This document shows positions 15,904 through 24,863 of a DNA stretch of 64,000 nucleotides, piece after piece; within the stretch, counting starts at the first letter, position 1, and each line of letters starts with the position of its first letter. Source of the DNA: Thermohalobaculum sp963721105 (GTDB lineage: Bacteria; Pseudomonadota; Alphaproteobacteria; Rhodobacterales; Rhodobacteraceae); the NCBI GenBank assembly GCA_963721105.1, contig CAVRHY010000017.1:206403-270402 (forward strand). The letters run 5' to 3'. Position numbers and translations under genes: made by a program. A model generated the notes under the pieces. The model searched no databases. It was not told the DNA's origin and worked only from the letters and a program-made list of their open reading frames with translations.

Positions 15904-18286
15904 TCAGGCGAGGGTGGCGAGGGCGTCGTCGAGGGCTTGCGTGACCTGGCGGGCGTGCTCGGGGCGGAAGGTCAGGGGCGGGCGGAGTTTCAGGACGTTG
16001 GCGTGCGGGCCGCTGGCGGCGATGAGGACGCCGGCCTCGCGCATCAGTTCCGCCGCGCGGGCGGCGAGGTCGGGGGCGGGCTCGTCGGGTGGCGGGGTCG
16101 CGGACCAGCTCGACGCCGTGGAAGAGGCCCTTGCCGCGGGTGTCGCCGACGATGGCGTGGCGGTCCGCCAGCGCGGCGAGGCCGGCGGCGAGCACGCCGG
16201 CCGGTCTCGGCGGCGTTGGCGAGCAGGGCCTCGCGCTCGACCGACGTCGAGGACGGCGAGGCCGGCGGCGGCCGAGACCGGGTTGCCGGCGAAGGTGTTG
16301 AAGTAGCCGAAGCGCTTCGCGAAGGCGGCGGCGATCGCCGGCGTCGTGATGACGGCGGCCAGCGGGTGGCCGTTGCCCATCGGCTTGCCGATGGTGACGA
16401 TGTCGGGGACGACGCCCGAATCCTCGAAGCCCCAGACGTGGTCGCCGAGGCGGCAGAGGCCGGACTGCACCTCGTCGGCGGCGATCAGGCCGCCGGCGGC
16501 GCGGATGGCGGCGTAGGCGGCGGGCAGGTAGCCCGGGCGGGGCGGTGTGGATGCCGGGCGCGTCGAAGATCGCGTCGTGCATGAACAGCGCCGGGCGGTG
16601 GCCGCGGGCGCGAAGCGTCTCGATGGCGTCGGCGACGAAGCCGGCGCAGGCGGCGCCCGGGTCTGGGGTCGCCGGCCGGCGGGGCCGCGGTAGAGGTCGG
16701 GCGGCGGCACGGTGGCGAGCCAGTCGGGGCGTTCGGCGGCAGGGTACTCGATGGTCGAGAGATGCGTCGTGGCGATCGTCGTGCCATGGTAGGCGTGCTC
16801 GGTGACGATGGCGCCCCGGTTGCCGGTGACCGTCGGCGCGATGCGGAGCGCGAGGTCGTTCGCCTCGCTGCCGGTGCAGGCGAAGAGGCAGACCGACAGG
16901 TCTCCGGGCAGGGTGGCCGCGAGGCGCTCGGCGTACTCGACGACCGCCTCGTGCAGGTAGCGGGTGTGCGTGTTCAGCGTTGCCGCTTGGCGGGCGATCG
17001 CCTCGACGACGTGCGGGTGGCAGTGCCCGACCGAGGGGACGTTGTTGTAGCAGTCGAGGTAGTCGCGGCCGTCGGCGTCGGTCAGCCAGACGTCGCGGCC
17101 GCGCACGATGTGCAGCGGCTGGCGGTAGAAATGCATCGCGCCCGGGCCGAGCGCCGCCTCGCGGCGCCGGATCAGGGCCGGTGTGTCTGACGGCGTGACG
17201 GGCGCGGTCTCGGGCGTGGCGGCCGAGCGCGGTGCGGCGAGGCCGCAGGCGGCGCGCAGGGACTGCGTCACCTCGGCCGGGTCGAGGGCCGCGAGGCGCC
17301 GGAGTGCCTCGACATAGACGGGCAGCTCGGCGTCGAGCAGCGACGACGGCGCGCCCGGGGCGGCGGCCTTCACGGCGGTCAGCTGGACCGTCAGGATGGA
17401 GCGGCCGAGCGTCAGGTCGAACAGCAGCGCGAGCTCGTCTTCTTCCAGTGGCACGATGGCGTGGAAGCCGGCCACGACGGCCGCCGCGGCCTGCGGGAAG
17501 TCGACGCGGTCCTCGGCGATGCCGGCCAGCGAGGTCGCCAGCTCCAGCACCAGCGGCGCATGCACCAGGTCGCCGAAGTCGATGACGCCGGTGACGGTCC
17601 CGGGCCGCTCGGGGTCGCCGAGCAGATTGCCGAGATGCGCGTCGTGGTGGATGACCTGGGCGCGGAGCTCGGCCAGGCGCGGCAGCAGCCGGGCGAGGCG
17701 GTCGAGCGCGGCGGCCGCCAGCCGCGCGGCCTCGGGCGGCATGGCGCGCCGGGTCTCGGGGGCGAGCAGCAGGCCGTTGGTCAGGTCCCAGGGCATGAAC
17801 TGCCGGGCGGCGGGGTGGAAGAAGCCGCGGAGCGCGTGGCAGAGGCGGCCCTGCAGCCGGCCGATCGCCGTCAGTGTCGCCGGAGAGAGGGGGCGCGCGG
17901 CGGTCAGCGGACGGCCGGGCAGCCAGCCGAGCACGCGCAGGATGTGCGGCGTCCCACCGGCGTCGGTGACGGTGGTCGAGAGCGCGCCCTCGCTCCGTGC
18001 GCAGGACGCGCGGCACGGGCAGGTCGGGGGCGACCGATTCGATATGCAGCAGCGCGCCTGTCTGGAAGTCGACGAGGGCCGGGTCCTCGTCGCGGCCAGA
18101 GACCTTGACGACGTAGCGGGCGCCCTCGGGCGTGGTCAGGCGATGGTTGCTGTCGCGCTCGCCGGCAAGGGGCTCGAATGTGCCGGAGAGGCCGTAGGCG
18201 CGCTGGACGGTCGCCGACAGGTCGGCCGCCGCGAAGTCGGGTGGCGCGAAGCCCAGCGCCTCGGCGGTGGCCGGGGGCGTGGTCAA
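15904..18286 (-). pseudogene. Kinase-like (APH) + class III aminotransferase fusion, frame-broken
   Basis: Reconstructed protein of about 790 aa. N-terminal third: aminoglycoside-phosphotransferase/choline-kinase-like fold (RYVVKVSGRDEDPALVDFQ, then catalytic VIHHDAHLGNLLGD and VIDFGDLVHAPLV). C-terminal two-thirds: fold-type I PLP aminotransferase (GRDYLDCYNNVPSVGHCHP, FACTGSEANDLALRIA, AYHGTT, ADEVQSGLCRLGDHVWGFE, and the PLP-lysine in VTIGKPMGNGHPLAAV). Such fusions occur in bacteria and resemble eukaryotic phospho-lyase relatives of ethanolamine-phosphate lyase; the substrate here is unknown. Frame breaks near 17990, 16685, 16540, 16245 and 16085 move conserved residues into another frame and back, so indels are more likely than a chain of separate genes. 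The start is uncertain: TTG (LTTPPATAEAL) fits family length but lacks a ribosome site. Confidence 0.7.
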
Positions 18287-18661
18287 CGCGCGGCGCCCGG
18301 CAGCCGGGCCGGTCGGACGGGGGTGTGCTGGATCATCTGCGACGCATATGCGAAGGCGTGCGGCGCGCCAATCCCCGCTGCGCCGGGCCATGGCCTTCCC
18401 GCCCCGAGCTGATCTTCCAGACCGACTTCTCCGGCCCGCCGCTCCAACCTGCTGCTCCGCCCCGTCCGTTCCGGCCCATTCGCCCGAGTTGCCGTTTCCA
18501 GAGCCGCTCCCCCGCCCACTGCTCCCCGACTCGCCGCTCCCCGACCCGCCGCCCCTGTCCGGTGTCTCCCCGATCCGCTTGCCGGGGCGGGAAGGCAGGG
18601 GCAGCGAATCCCGGGCGTGACGGGGATCGACGGCGGAGGTCGGAGCGGGGTAGAGGGGCGC
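18287..18661. other. Non-coding interval between aminotransferase and ybgC
   Basis: 375 bp with no supported gene. 18430-18570 is strongly pyrimidine-rich on the plus strand, with an imperfect 15-bp tandem repeat (CCGACTCGCCGCTCC / CCGACCCGCCGCCCC). It would read as Gly/Ser-rich protein on the minus strand, but I see no start or conserved sequence. It should contain divergent promoters for the flanking genes. Confidence 0.5.
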
Positions 18662-19069
18662 ATGGTCGCGCACAGGCTCACCGTTCGGGTGTACTATGAG
18701 GACACCGACCTCGGCGGAGTCGTCTATTATGCCAACTACCTGAGGTTCATCGAGCGCGGGCGGAGCGAGGCGCTGCGCGCGCTGGGCATCGACCAGGTGG
18801 CGCTGAAGGAGGCCGGGCTGGTTTTTGTCGTGCGCCGGCTGACGGCCGACTATCTGTCGCCCGCTCGCTATGACGACCTGGTGGAGGTCGTCACCGAGAT
18901 CACGCAGATCGGCGGGGCGACGGTCGAGATGGCGCAGCAGGTGCGGCGCGATGGCGCGGTGCTGTTTCGCGCGACGGTGCAGGTCGCCTGCATGGATGCC
19001 GGCGGGCGGCCGCGCCGGCTGCCGACGGATGTGCGGGCGGCGCTCGTGCATGGATCAGCGCGAGGCTGA
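18662..19069 (+). CDS. ybgC: Acyl-CoA thioesterase YbgC, Tol-Pal associated
   Basis: 135-aa hotdog-fold thioesterase. The active-site segment is YYEDTDLGGVVYYANYLRF, with the catalytic Asp; the usual His of VVYH is Tyr here. ATG start with GAGGGG upstream. First gene of the conserved ybgC-tolQ-tolR-tolA-tolB-pal-cpoB cluster. The 145-bp gap to tolQ has AT-rich patches (CAATTTGTGG, CATATGAGG) that may hold a tolQ promoter. Confidence 0.92.
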   Translation: MVAHRLTVRVYYEDTDLGGVVYYANYLRFIERGRSEALRALGIDQVALKEAGLVFVVRRLTADYLSPARYDDLVEVVTEITQIGGATVEMAQQVRRDGAVLFRATVQVACMDAGGRPRRLPTDVRAALVHGSARG

Positions 19070-19214
19070 GGCAGGGTTTTCAACCGGGGGTCGGTCCCGG
19101 GCGCGCGAGACCGTCGCAATTTGTGGCGGAATAGCGTATCGAGGCATATGAGGTGGTCGCGCCGGAGAGAGCCGAGAATCGGCCGGGCGGGCGCGACGGT
19201 GACTGGGGCAGGTT

Positions 19215-20024
19215 ATGACGGGCAGTATTGCCGCGATCGCAATGTTTGTCGCGCAGGCGGCAGCGCAGACGCTGGGCGCCGACGGCACGGCCGGGCTGGA
19301 CACGTCGTCCATTCCCGATGCGGTCGGCAGCGCCGACTTCTCGGTCTGGGCGATGTTCCTGCGCGCCACGCTGGCCGTGCAGCTTGTCATGGCGATCCTG
19401 GTGCTGGCCTCGTTCTGGTCCTGGGCGATCATCATCGAGAAGGCGATGCTGTTCCGCCGGCTGCGGCGGCACTCGGCGCGCTTCGAGGAGAACTTCTGGT
19501 CCGGCCAGCCGCTTGACGACCTGTTCGACCGGATCTCGGGCAAGGCGACCAGCCCGATCGAGCGGGTGTTCGTCGCCGGCATGACCGAGTGGCGGCGCTC
19601 GTTCGGCGAGGGCGGGCTGATTCCCGGCACGCAGCAGCGCGTCGACCGGGCGATGACGGTCGCGATGGCGCGCGAGGCGGAGATCATCAACCGGCGGCTG
19701 CCCTTCCTGGCCTCGGTCGGCGCGACGGCGCCCTTCGTCGGCCTGTTCGGCACGGTCTGGGGCATCAAGCACAGCTTTAAATCGATCGCCATGCAGCAGA
19801 ACACCAATCTGGCCGTCGTCGCGCCCGGCATCGCCGAGGCGCTGCTGGCGACCGCTCTGGGCCTGTTGGCGGCGATCCCCGCGGTGCTTGCCTACAACCG
19901 GCTGATCGCCGAGGCCGAGAGCCTGAACGGGTCGATCGAGAACTTTTCGGACGAGTTCTCGACGATCCTGGCCCGCCAGATCGACCGCCACCGCGGCACC
20001 GGCCGCGAAACGGAGGACGCGTGA
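19215..20024 (+). CDS. tolQ: Tol-Pal system protein TolQ
   Basis: 269-aa inner-membrane stator of the proton-driven TolQRA motor that constricts the outer membrane at division. Three membrane helices are evident (LAVQLVMAILVLASFWSWAI; the GATAPFVGLFGTVWGIKHSF region; ALLATALGLLAAIPAVLAYN), matching the MotA/TolQ/ExbB domain. The first ~30 residues (MTGSIAAIAMFVAQAAAQTL) are an extra hydrophobic, signal-like stretch. TGA overlaps the next ATG (TGATG), coupling tolQ to tolR. Confidence 0.95.
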   Translation: MTGSIAAIAMFVAQAAAQTLGADGTAGLDTSSIPDAVGSADFSVWAMFLRATLAVQLVMAILVLASFWSWAIIIEKAMLFRRLRRHSARFEENFWSGQPLDDLFDRISGKATSPIERVFVAGMTEWRRSFGEGGLIPGTQQRVDRAMTVAMAREAEIINRRLPFLASVGATAPFVGLFGTVWGIKHSFKSIAMQQNTNLAVVAPGIAEALLATALGLLAAIPAVLAYNRLIAEAESLNGSIENFSDEFSTILARQIDRHRGTGRETEDA

Positions 20025-20500
20025 TGGCGATGGGCGTGCAGATGGCGGGACGCGGCGGCGGGCGCAGGCGGCGCGGCCGCGGGGCGCGGCCGATGTCCGA
20101 GATCAACGTGACGCCCTTCGTCGACGTGATGCTGGTGCTGCTGATCATCTTCATGGTCGCGGCGCCGCTGCTGACGACGGGCGTGCCGGTCAATCTGCCC
20201 AAGACCAGCGCCGGCGCCCTGCCGTCCGAGCAGGAGGAGCCGCTGATGCTTTCGATCGACGCCGACGGCGTCGTCTACCTGCAGAAGGAGCCGCAGGACT
20301 TTGCCACCCTGCCCGACAAGCTGGCCGCGGTGCGCGCGGCGCGCGGGCAGGGCTCGGGCGGCAAGGACGGGGGGCGGATCTATTTCCGGGCGGACAGCTC
20401 GCTCTCCTACGGCTTCGTTCAGCAGGTACTGGCGCTGGTGCGCAATGCCGATTTCGGCGCGATCGCGATGGTGCACGACCAGCCGAGGCAGACGGAGTAG
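20024..20500 (+). CDS. tolR: Tol-Pal system protein TolR
   Basis: 158-aa ExbD/TolR-family partner of TolQ. A basic N-terminus (GGRRRRGRGARPMSEINVTPF) precedes one membrane helix (VDVMLVLLIIFMVAAPLLT) carrying the conserved ion-path Asp of FVDVMLVLL, then a periplasmic domain. I chose the ATG overlapping the tolQ stop, 7 nt after GGAGG, over the GTG 3 bp earlier. tolA starts 3 bp after the stop. Confidence 0.95.
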   Translation: MAMGVQMAGRGGGRRRRGRGARPMSEINVTPFVDVMLVLLIIFMVAAPLLTTGVPVNLPKTSAGALPSEQEEPLMLSIDADGVVYLQKEPQDFATLPDKLAAVRAARGQGSGGKDGGRIYFRADSSLSYGFVQQVLALVRNADFGAIAMVHDQPRQTE

Positions 20501-20503
20501 GCG

Positions 20504-21698
20504 GTGCAGCGCGGTGCCGCGATATCGGGAATCCTGCACCTGGTGCTGCTGGTGCTGGCGATCTGGGGCGCGGACTGGTTCCGCGTCCGAGATCCGGTGC
20601 CGCTGAACGTCACCGAGGTCGAGATGGTCGAGGGGAGCGAGCTGGACGCGCGCCTGTCGACCGCGCCCCTCGTGCAGAGCGAGGGGCCGGCCGAGCTGGC
20701 GCCGCCCTCGCCGGGCGAGAGCGCGCCGGCGCCCGAGGCGCCGCCCGAGGACGCGGCCGACCACTCTGCCTCGGTGGCGCTGGCCGTCTCGACGCCGCCC
20801 GAGCCGCGCCCGGACGCGCCGCGCATGACGATCCCGCCGCCGCCGCGCGAGGTGCCCTCGGAGGCGCCGGTGCCGACGATCGCCGAGATTCCCTCGCCCG
20901 ACCCGCTGCGCGAGCAGTCGAAGGAGCCGGAGAGCCCGCCATCGACCGAGCCGGTGCAGCCGCTGGCCTCGGTGCGCCCGCCGACGCCGTCGCCGCGGCC
21001 GCTGCCGCCGCCCGAAGCCGAGCCGGCGCCCGAGCCCGAGCCGACGGTGGCGCAGGAGAGGGCGCCCGAGCCGGAGGTGGCCGAGAAGCCGAAGCCCGAG
21101 CCTGCCGAGGTGAAGCCGCCCGAGCCAGCAGCCCGAGCTGGCCGCCGCCGAGCCCGAGGCCGAGCAGAGCGTGGCGCCGCAGGTGGCGAAGCTGCCCGTC
21201 GCCCGGCCCGCCGACCGGGCACGCGCGGCGCCGGCCTCGTCGAAGCCCGAGCCGGCCCAGCAGCAGGTCGCATCGGCGGACCCGGCGCCCGAGACCGAGA
21301 AGCCCGCGCCGCAGAAGCAGGCCGACCCGACGCCGGCGAAGCCGGCCGGCGGGTCCAGCCGCCCGACGGCGCCGCTGAACAACGGCGAGAAGAACGCGCT
21401 GCGGCTGGGCATCAAGAAGTACTATGTCTACAATGGCGACCGCTCGGACCGGTCGCTGCACGTGACAATACGCGTCCGGCTGGACGAGCAGGCAAAGATC
21501 ACCGGCAAGCCGGAGATGCTGAAGGCCGAGGGTGGCACGTCGGGCTCACAGAAGGCGCTGTTCGACGCCGGACGCCGGGCCTTGCTGCGTGCCGAGGCGC
21601 AGGGCGAGTTCGATCGGCTGCCAAAGGACAAGTACATGGCGTGGAGCGTTCTCAACGTCGTTTTCACCACTGAACAAGGGGTCGATTTCTCGTCATGA
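20504..21698 (+). CDS. tolA: Tol-Pal system protein TolA (one frame break)
   Basis: Energy-transducing protein linking TolQR to TolB/Pal across the periplasm. GTG start; N-terminal membrane anchor (GILHLVLLVLAIWGADW), a ~200-residue Pro/Glu/Ala-rich spanning region, and a TonB-like C-terminal domain (RLGIKKYYVYNGDRSDRSLHV ... FDRLPKDKYMAWSVLNVVF). Around 21127-21131 the frame changes: PPEP continues as QQPELAAAEPEAEQ in the next frame, consistent with one missing base in GAGCCAGCAGCC. The reconstructed protein is about 398 aa. The stop overlaps the tolB ATG (ATGA). Confidence 0.9.
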
Positions 21699-23044
21699 CA
21701 CCGATCAGAGTTCTGCCGCTGCGCGGCGCCGTCCTGCTGATGCCGCTGCTGGCGCTGGCGCTGCTTGTTGCCTTCGCGGCGCGTGCCCAGACCGCGACCG
21801 AGGGGACGACCATCGTCGTCGGCGATCCGAACTTCGAGCCGATGCCGATCGCCATCGCCGGATTTCTGGCGTCACCCGACCTGGCCGCGCAGGCCGACGC
21901 GGTGCGCGGCGTCGTCGAGGCCGACCTCGAGCGCTCGGGGCTGTTCAAGATCATCCCGCGGAGCGCGCATGTCGCGCAGGTCTCGGACTTCAACGCCGTG
22001 CCGGCCTATGCCGACTGGCGCGCCATCAACGCCCAGGCGCTGGTGACGGGCCAGGTGCAGCAGTCCAGCGACGGCCGGCTGGTCGTGCAGTACCGCGTCT
22101 TCGACACGCAGGCCGAGGAGCAGCTCGTCGGCCAGCAGATCCTTTCCGACCCGGCCGACGCGCGGCGCGTCGGCCACAAGGTCGCGGACGGCATCTACGT
22201 GCCGCTGACCGGCGAGGGGCCGTATTTCGACAGCCGGGTCGTCTTCGTGGCCGAGAGCGGGCCGAAGGGCGACCGGACCAAGCGGCTGGCCGTCATGGAC
22301 CAGGACGGCGCCAATGTGCGCTTCCTGCCGGACGCCTCGGGGCTGGTGCTTGGGCCGCGCTTCTCGCCGAACGATCAGCTCATCCTCTACACCAGCTACA
22401 ACACGGGCCAGCCCGAGCTCTACCTGATGAACCTGGACACCAACCAGCGCGAGCGGCTGGGCGCGTTCCCGGGCATGAGCTTCGCGCCGCAGTTCTCGCC
22501 CTCGGGCAACGAGGTGGTGTTCAGCGTCGCCGAGGGCGGCAATGTCGATCTCTGGGCGATGGACCTGGCGAGCCGCCAGCGCCGCCGGCTGACGAGCGAC
22601 GCCTCGATCGAGACCTCGCCCTCGTATTCGCCGGACGGCAGCCGGATCGTCTTCGAGTCCGATCGGGGCGGAAAGCAGCAGCTCTACATCATGCCGGCCG
22701 GCGGCGGCGAGGCGCGGCGGATCAGCTTTGGCAACGGCAGCTACGCGGCGCCGGTCTGGTCGCCCAAGGGCGACCTCATCGCCTTCACGAAGATCACCGG
22801 CGGGCGCTTCCACATCGGCGTGATGCGGCCGGACGGTTCGGACGAGCGGCTGTTGACGACCAGCTTCCTCGACGAGGGGCCGACCTTCGCCCCGAACGGG
22901 CGGGTCGTGATGTTCTCGCGCGAGACGGCCGGGGCGACGGGCGCCTCGCAGATCGTCAGCGTCGACGTGACCGGTCGCAACCTGCGCCGGGTCGAGACGC
23001 CGGGGGCGGCGTCCGACCCCGCCTGGTCGCCGCTGCGCCAATGA
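21695..23044 (+). CDS. tolB: Tol-Pal system beta-propeller protein TolB
   Basis: 449-aa periplasmic protein. The N-terminal hydrophobic signal peptide ends near AFAARAQ; an alpha/beta domain follows (residues ~35-165), then a six-bladed propeller with repeated motifs such as GPRFSPNDQLILYTSY, APQFSPSGNEVVFS, SPSYSPDGSRIVFESDRGG and APVWSPKGDLIAF. It shuttles between Pal and TolA. ATG overlaps the end of tolA. Confidence 0.97.
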   Translation: MTPIRVLPLRGAVLLMPLLALALLVAFAARAQTATEGTTIVVGDPNFEPMPIAIAGFLASPDLAAQADAVRGVVEADLERSGLFKIIPRSAHVAQVSDFNAVPAYADWRAINAQALVTGQVQQSSDGRLVVQYRVFDTQAEEQLVGQQILSDPADARRVGHKVADGIYVPLTGEGPYFDSRVVFVAESGPKGDRTKRLAVMDQDGANVRFLPDASGLVLGPRFSPNDQLILYTSYNTGQPELYLMNLDTNQRERLGAFPGMSFAPQFSPSGNEVVFSVAEGGNVDLWAMDLASRQRRRLTSDASIETSPSYSPDGSRIVFESDRGGKQQLYIMPAGGGEARRISFGNGSYAAPVWSPKGDLIAFTKITGGRFHIGVMRPDGSDERLLTTSFLDEGPTFAPNGRVVMFSRETAGATGASQIVSVDVTGRNLRRVETPGAASDPAWSPLRQ

Positions 23045-23143
23045 CCTCGCTGCGACGCGATGGCGCAGCGCCGGCAGGCCGCGGGGCCGCGTATTGCGCC
23101 GGGCCCGCCTCGATGCCGGGAAAATCCCCACTTGGGGGTGCGA

Positions 23144-23161
23144 GTGCCCCGCTATGGGCAC
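23144..23161. promoter_or_regulatory. Inverted repeats between tolB and pal
   Basis: GTGCCC-CGCTAT-GGGCAC is a perfect 6-bp inverted repeat, and CCCCACTTGGGG lies just upstream (about 23126-23137). The two hairpins occupy the 149-bp tolB-pal gap, 30-70 bp before the pal start; they could attenuate the upstream mRNA, protect the pal mRNA, or be an operator. Confidence 0.4.
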
Positions 23162-23193
23162 GGGGAAAGTCGGACAGGCAAGGAGAACAAGGA

Positions 23194-23703
23194 ATGAAGC
23201 TGTTTCGTATAGCGGCGCTGGTGGCGGCGGTTGCGCTGGCCGGCTGCGCCGGCGAGCCGCCGCCGGACGCGAATGCCGACGCGGGCACGGGTTATGGCAG
23301 CGGCGCGGGGATGGTGCCCGGCCAGCCGGCGCCGAACACCGTCGAGTACTTCAACCAGGTCGTCGGCGACCGCGTGTTCTTCGGCACGGACGAGTACACG
23401 CTGGATGGTGAGTCCCAGGACACGCTGCGCCGGCAGGCCGAGTGGCTGCAGGCCAACCCGGGCACCAGCGTCACCGTCGAGGGCCACGCCGACGAGCGCG
23501 GCACGCGCCAGTACAACCTGGCGCTGGGCGCGCGGCGTGCGAACTCGGTGCGCGAGTACCTGATGGCGCAGGGCGTCGAGCCCGGGCGGCTGAAGGCCAT
23601 CACCTATGGCAAGGAGCGTCCGGTGGCACTCTGCTCGGACGAGAGCTGCTGGTCGCAGAACCGCCGCGGCGTAAGCGTCGTGACCGGCTCGCCGGTCAGC
23701 TGA
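23194..23703 (+). CDS. pal: Peptidoglycan-associated lipoprotein Pal
   Basis: 169-aa outer-membrane lipoprotein. Signal peptide with lipobox LAGC (cleavage before Cys21), an Ala/Gly/Pro-rich linker, and a C-terminal OmpA-like peptidoglycan-binding domain: VFFGTDEYTL, VEGHADERGTRQYNLALGARRA, and ITYGKERPVALCSDESCW. Strong ribosome site (AAGGAG) before the ATG. Confidence 0.97.
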   Translation: MKLFRIAALVAAVALAGCAGEPPPDANADAGTGYGSGAGMVPGQPAPNTVEYFNQVVGDRVFFGTDEYTLDGESQDTLRRQAEWLQANPGTSVTVEGHADERGTRQYNLALGARRANSVREYLMAQGVEPGRLKAITYGKERPVALCSDESCWSQNRRGVSVVTGSPVS

Positions 23704-23819
23704 GTCCGGCGCCGGGCGGCGCGGCGGCGGTCCCGTGGGGCACGCGGGCCGCGCCGCCCGGCGGCGTTTTCCGCCGGAGCCGGCCAGGTAGCCGGGCAGG
23801 AAACCGGGAGGAGAGCAGG

Positions 23820-24863
23820 ATGTCGATTAAACCCCAATGTCGCCGGCGCGGCGCGGTCGCGCTGCTGCTGGCCGGCGTCGCCGCCGGCGGCCTGCTGGCC
23901 GGCTCGCCCCTCGGCGCCCCGGCGGCGCAGGCGCAGTCGGCCTGGAACGGCGGGTCCTCGCCCGAGGATCTGCGCTACCGGCTGGACACGCTGGACGCCG
24001 AGCTGGCCGACCTCCGGGCGCGGCTGGGCGGCGCCCGGGTCTCGCCAGCGGCCGGCGGCGCGGCCGGCGCGCTGTCGAACTCGAACGTGACGCAGCTCGA
24101 GGGCGAGGTTCGCCGGCTGACGGCCTCGGTCGAGGAGATGCAGAACGAGATCCGCCGCATCGGCGAGGAGGCCGCGCGGCGCTTCTCGGACATCGAGTTC
24201 CGCCTGACCGAGCTGGAAGGCGGGGATGTCGGCAGCCTCGAGCCGGTGCCGCCGCTCGGCGGCGCCGCGTCGCCGGTCGCGCCGGCCCCGCCTGAGAACA
24301 CCGTGCCGGAGCCGGTCCGGGCGCCGACGGCGCGGCCGTCGCAATCGACGGGGGCCGGTGGCCAGTCGCCTGTCAGTCCGCCGGCATCCGGCATCGTCCA
24401 GGGCCCGTCCGGGCAGGGCGGCTTTGCCGGCGTCGCGGTGCCGCTGCCGGGCCAGTCGGGGCAGCAGGTCGCCTCGGTCGCAGAGCAGGGCAGTCTGGAC
24501 CGCGCCGTGCAGGACGTGCGCCAGGGCCGCTTCGACCAGGCCGACGAGCGGCTGCGCAAGTTCCTGAAGCAGAACCCGACCAGCCCGCTGACCTCCGAGG
24601 CATGGTACTGGCTGGGCGAGAGCCAGTTCGTGCGCGGCAACCACGCGGAGGCGGCGCGCAGCTTCCTGAACGGTTACAACGCCGATCAGGCCGGGCCGCG
24701 CGCGCCTCACAACCTCTATCGGCTGGGCGTGACGTTGGGACGGCTGGGCCAGACCAACGAGGCCTGCCTGACGCTCCGCGAGGTGCGCACCCGGTTCCCC
24801 GATGCGCCCGACGGCATCGTCGAGCAGGCCGACGCGGAGGCCGACGCGCTGGCCTGTGGCTGA
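23820..24863 (+). CDS. cpoB: Cell division coordinator CpoB (YbgF)
   Basis: 347-aa periplasmic protein linking Tol-Pal to peptidoglycan synthesis. Signal peptide (GAVALLLAGVAAGGLLAGS ... AQA), a short coiled-coil trimerisation segment (RYRLDTLDAELADLRARL; LTASVEEMQNEIRRIGEEA), a ~100-residue low-complexity linker, and a TPR domain (VRQGRFDQADERLRKFL, SEAWYWLGESQFVRGNHAEA, HNLYRLGVTLGRLGQTNEA). Start: ATG (MSIKPQCRRRG) after GGGAGGAG. Its last 8 nt overlap tilS. Confidence 0.93.
   Translation: MSIKPQCRRRGAVALLLAGVAAGGLLAGSPLGAPAAQAQSAWNGGSSPEDLRYRLDTLDAELADLRARLGGARVSPAAGGAAGALSNSNVTQLEGEVRRLTASVEEMQNEIRRIGEEAARRFSDIEFRLTELEGGDVGSLEPVPPLGGAASPVAPAPPENTVPEPVRAPTARPSQSTGAGGQSPVSPPASGIVQGPSGQGGFAGVAVPLPGQSGQQVASVAEQGSLDRAVQDVRQGRFDQADERLRKFLKQNPTSPLTSEAWYWLGESQFVRGNHAEAARSFLNGYNADQAGPRAPHNLYRLGVTLGRLGQTNEACLTLREVRTRFPDAPDGIVEQADAEADALACG

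Noticed and set aside
14208..18286. Genomic island of decayed genes
   Set aside because: GC content and coding style match the surroundings, and similar frame breaks occur in core genes elsewhere, so assembly indels explain it more simply.
18430..18620. Gly/Ser-rich N-terminal extension of the aminotransferase fusion
   Set aside because: Open frame with low complexity, no start signal and no family precedent; treated as non-coding.
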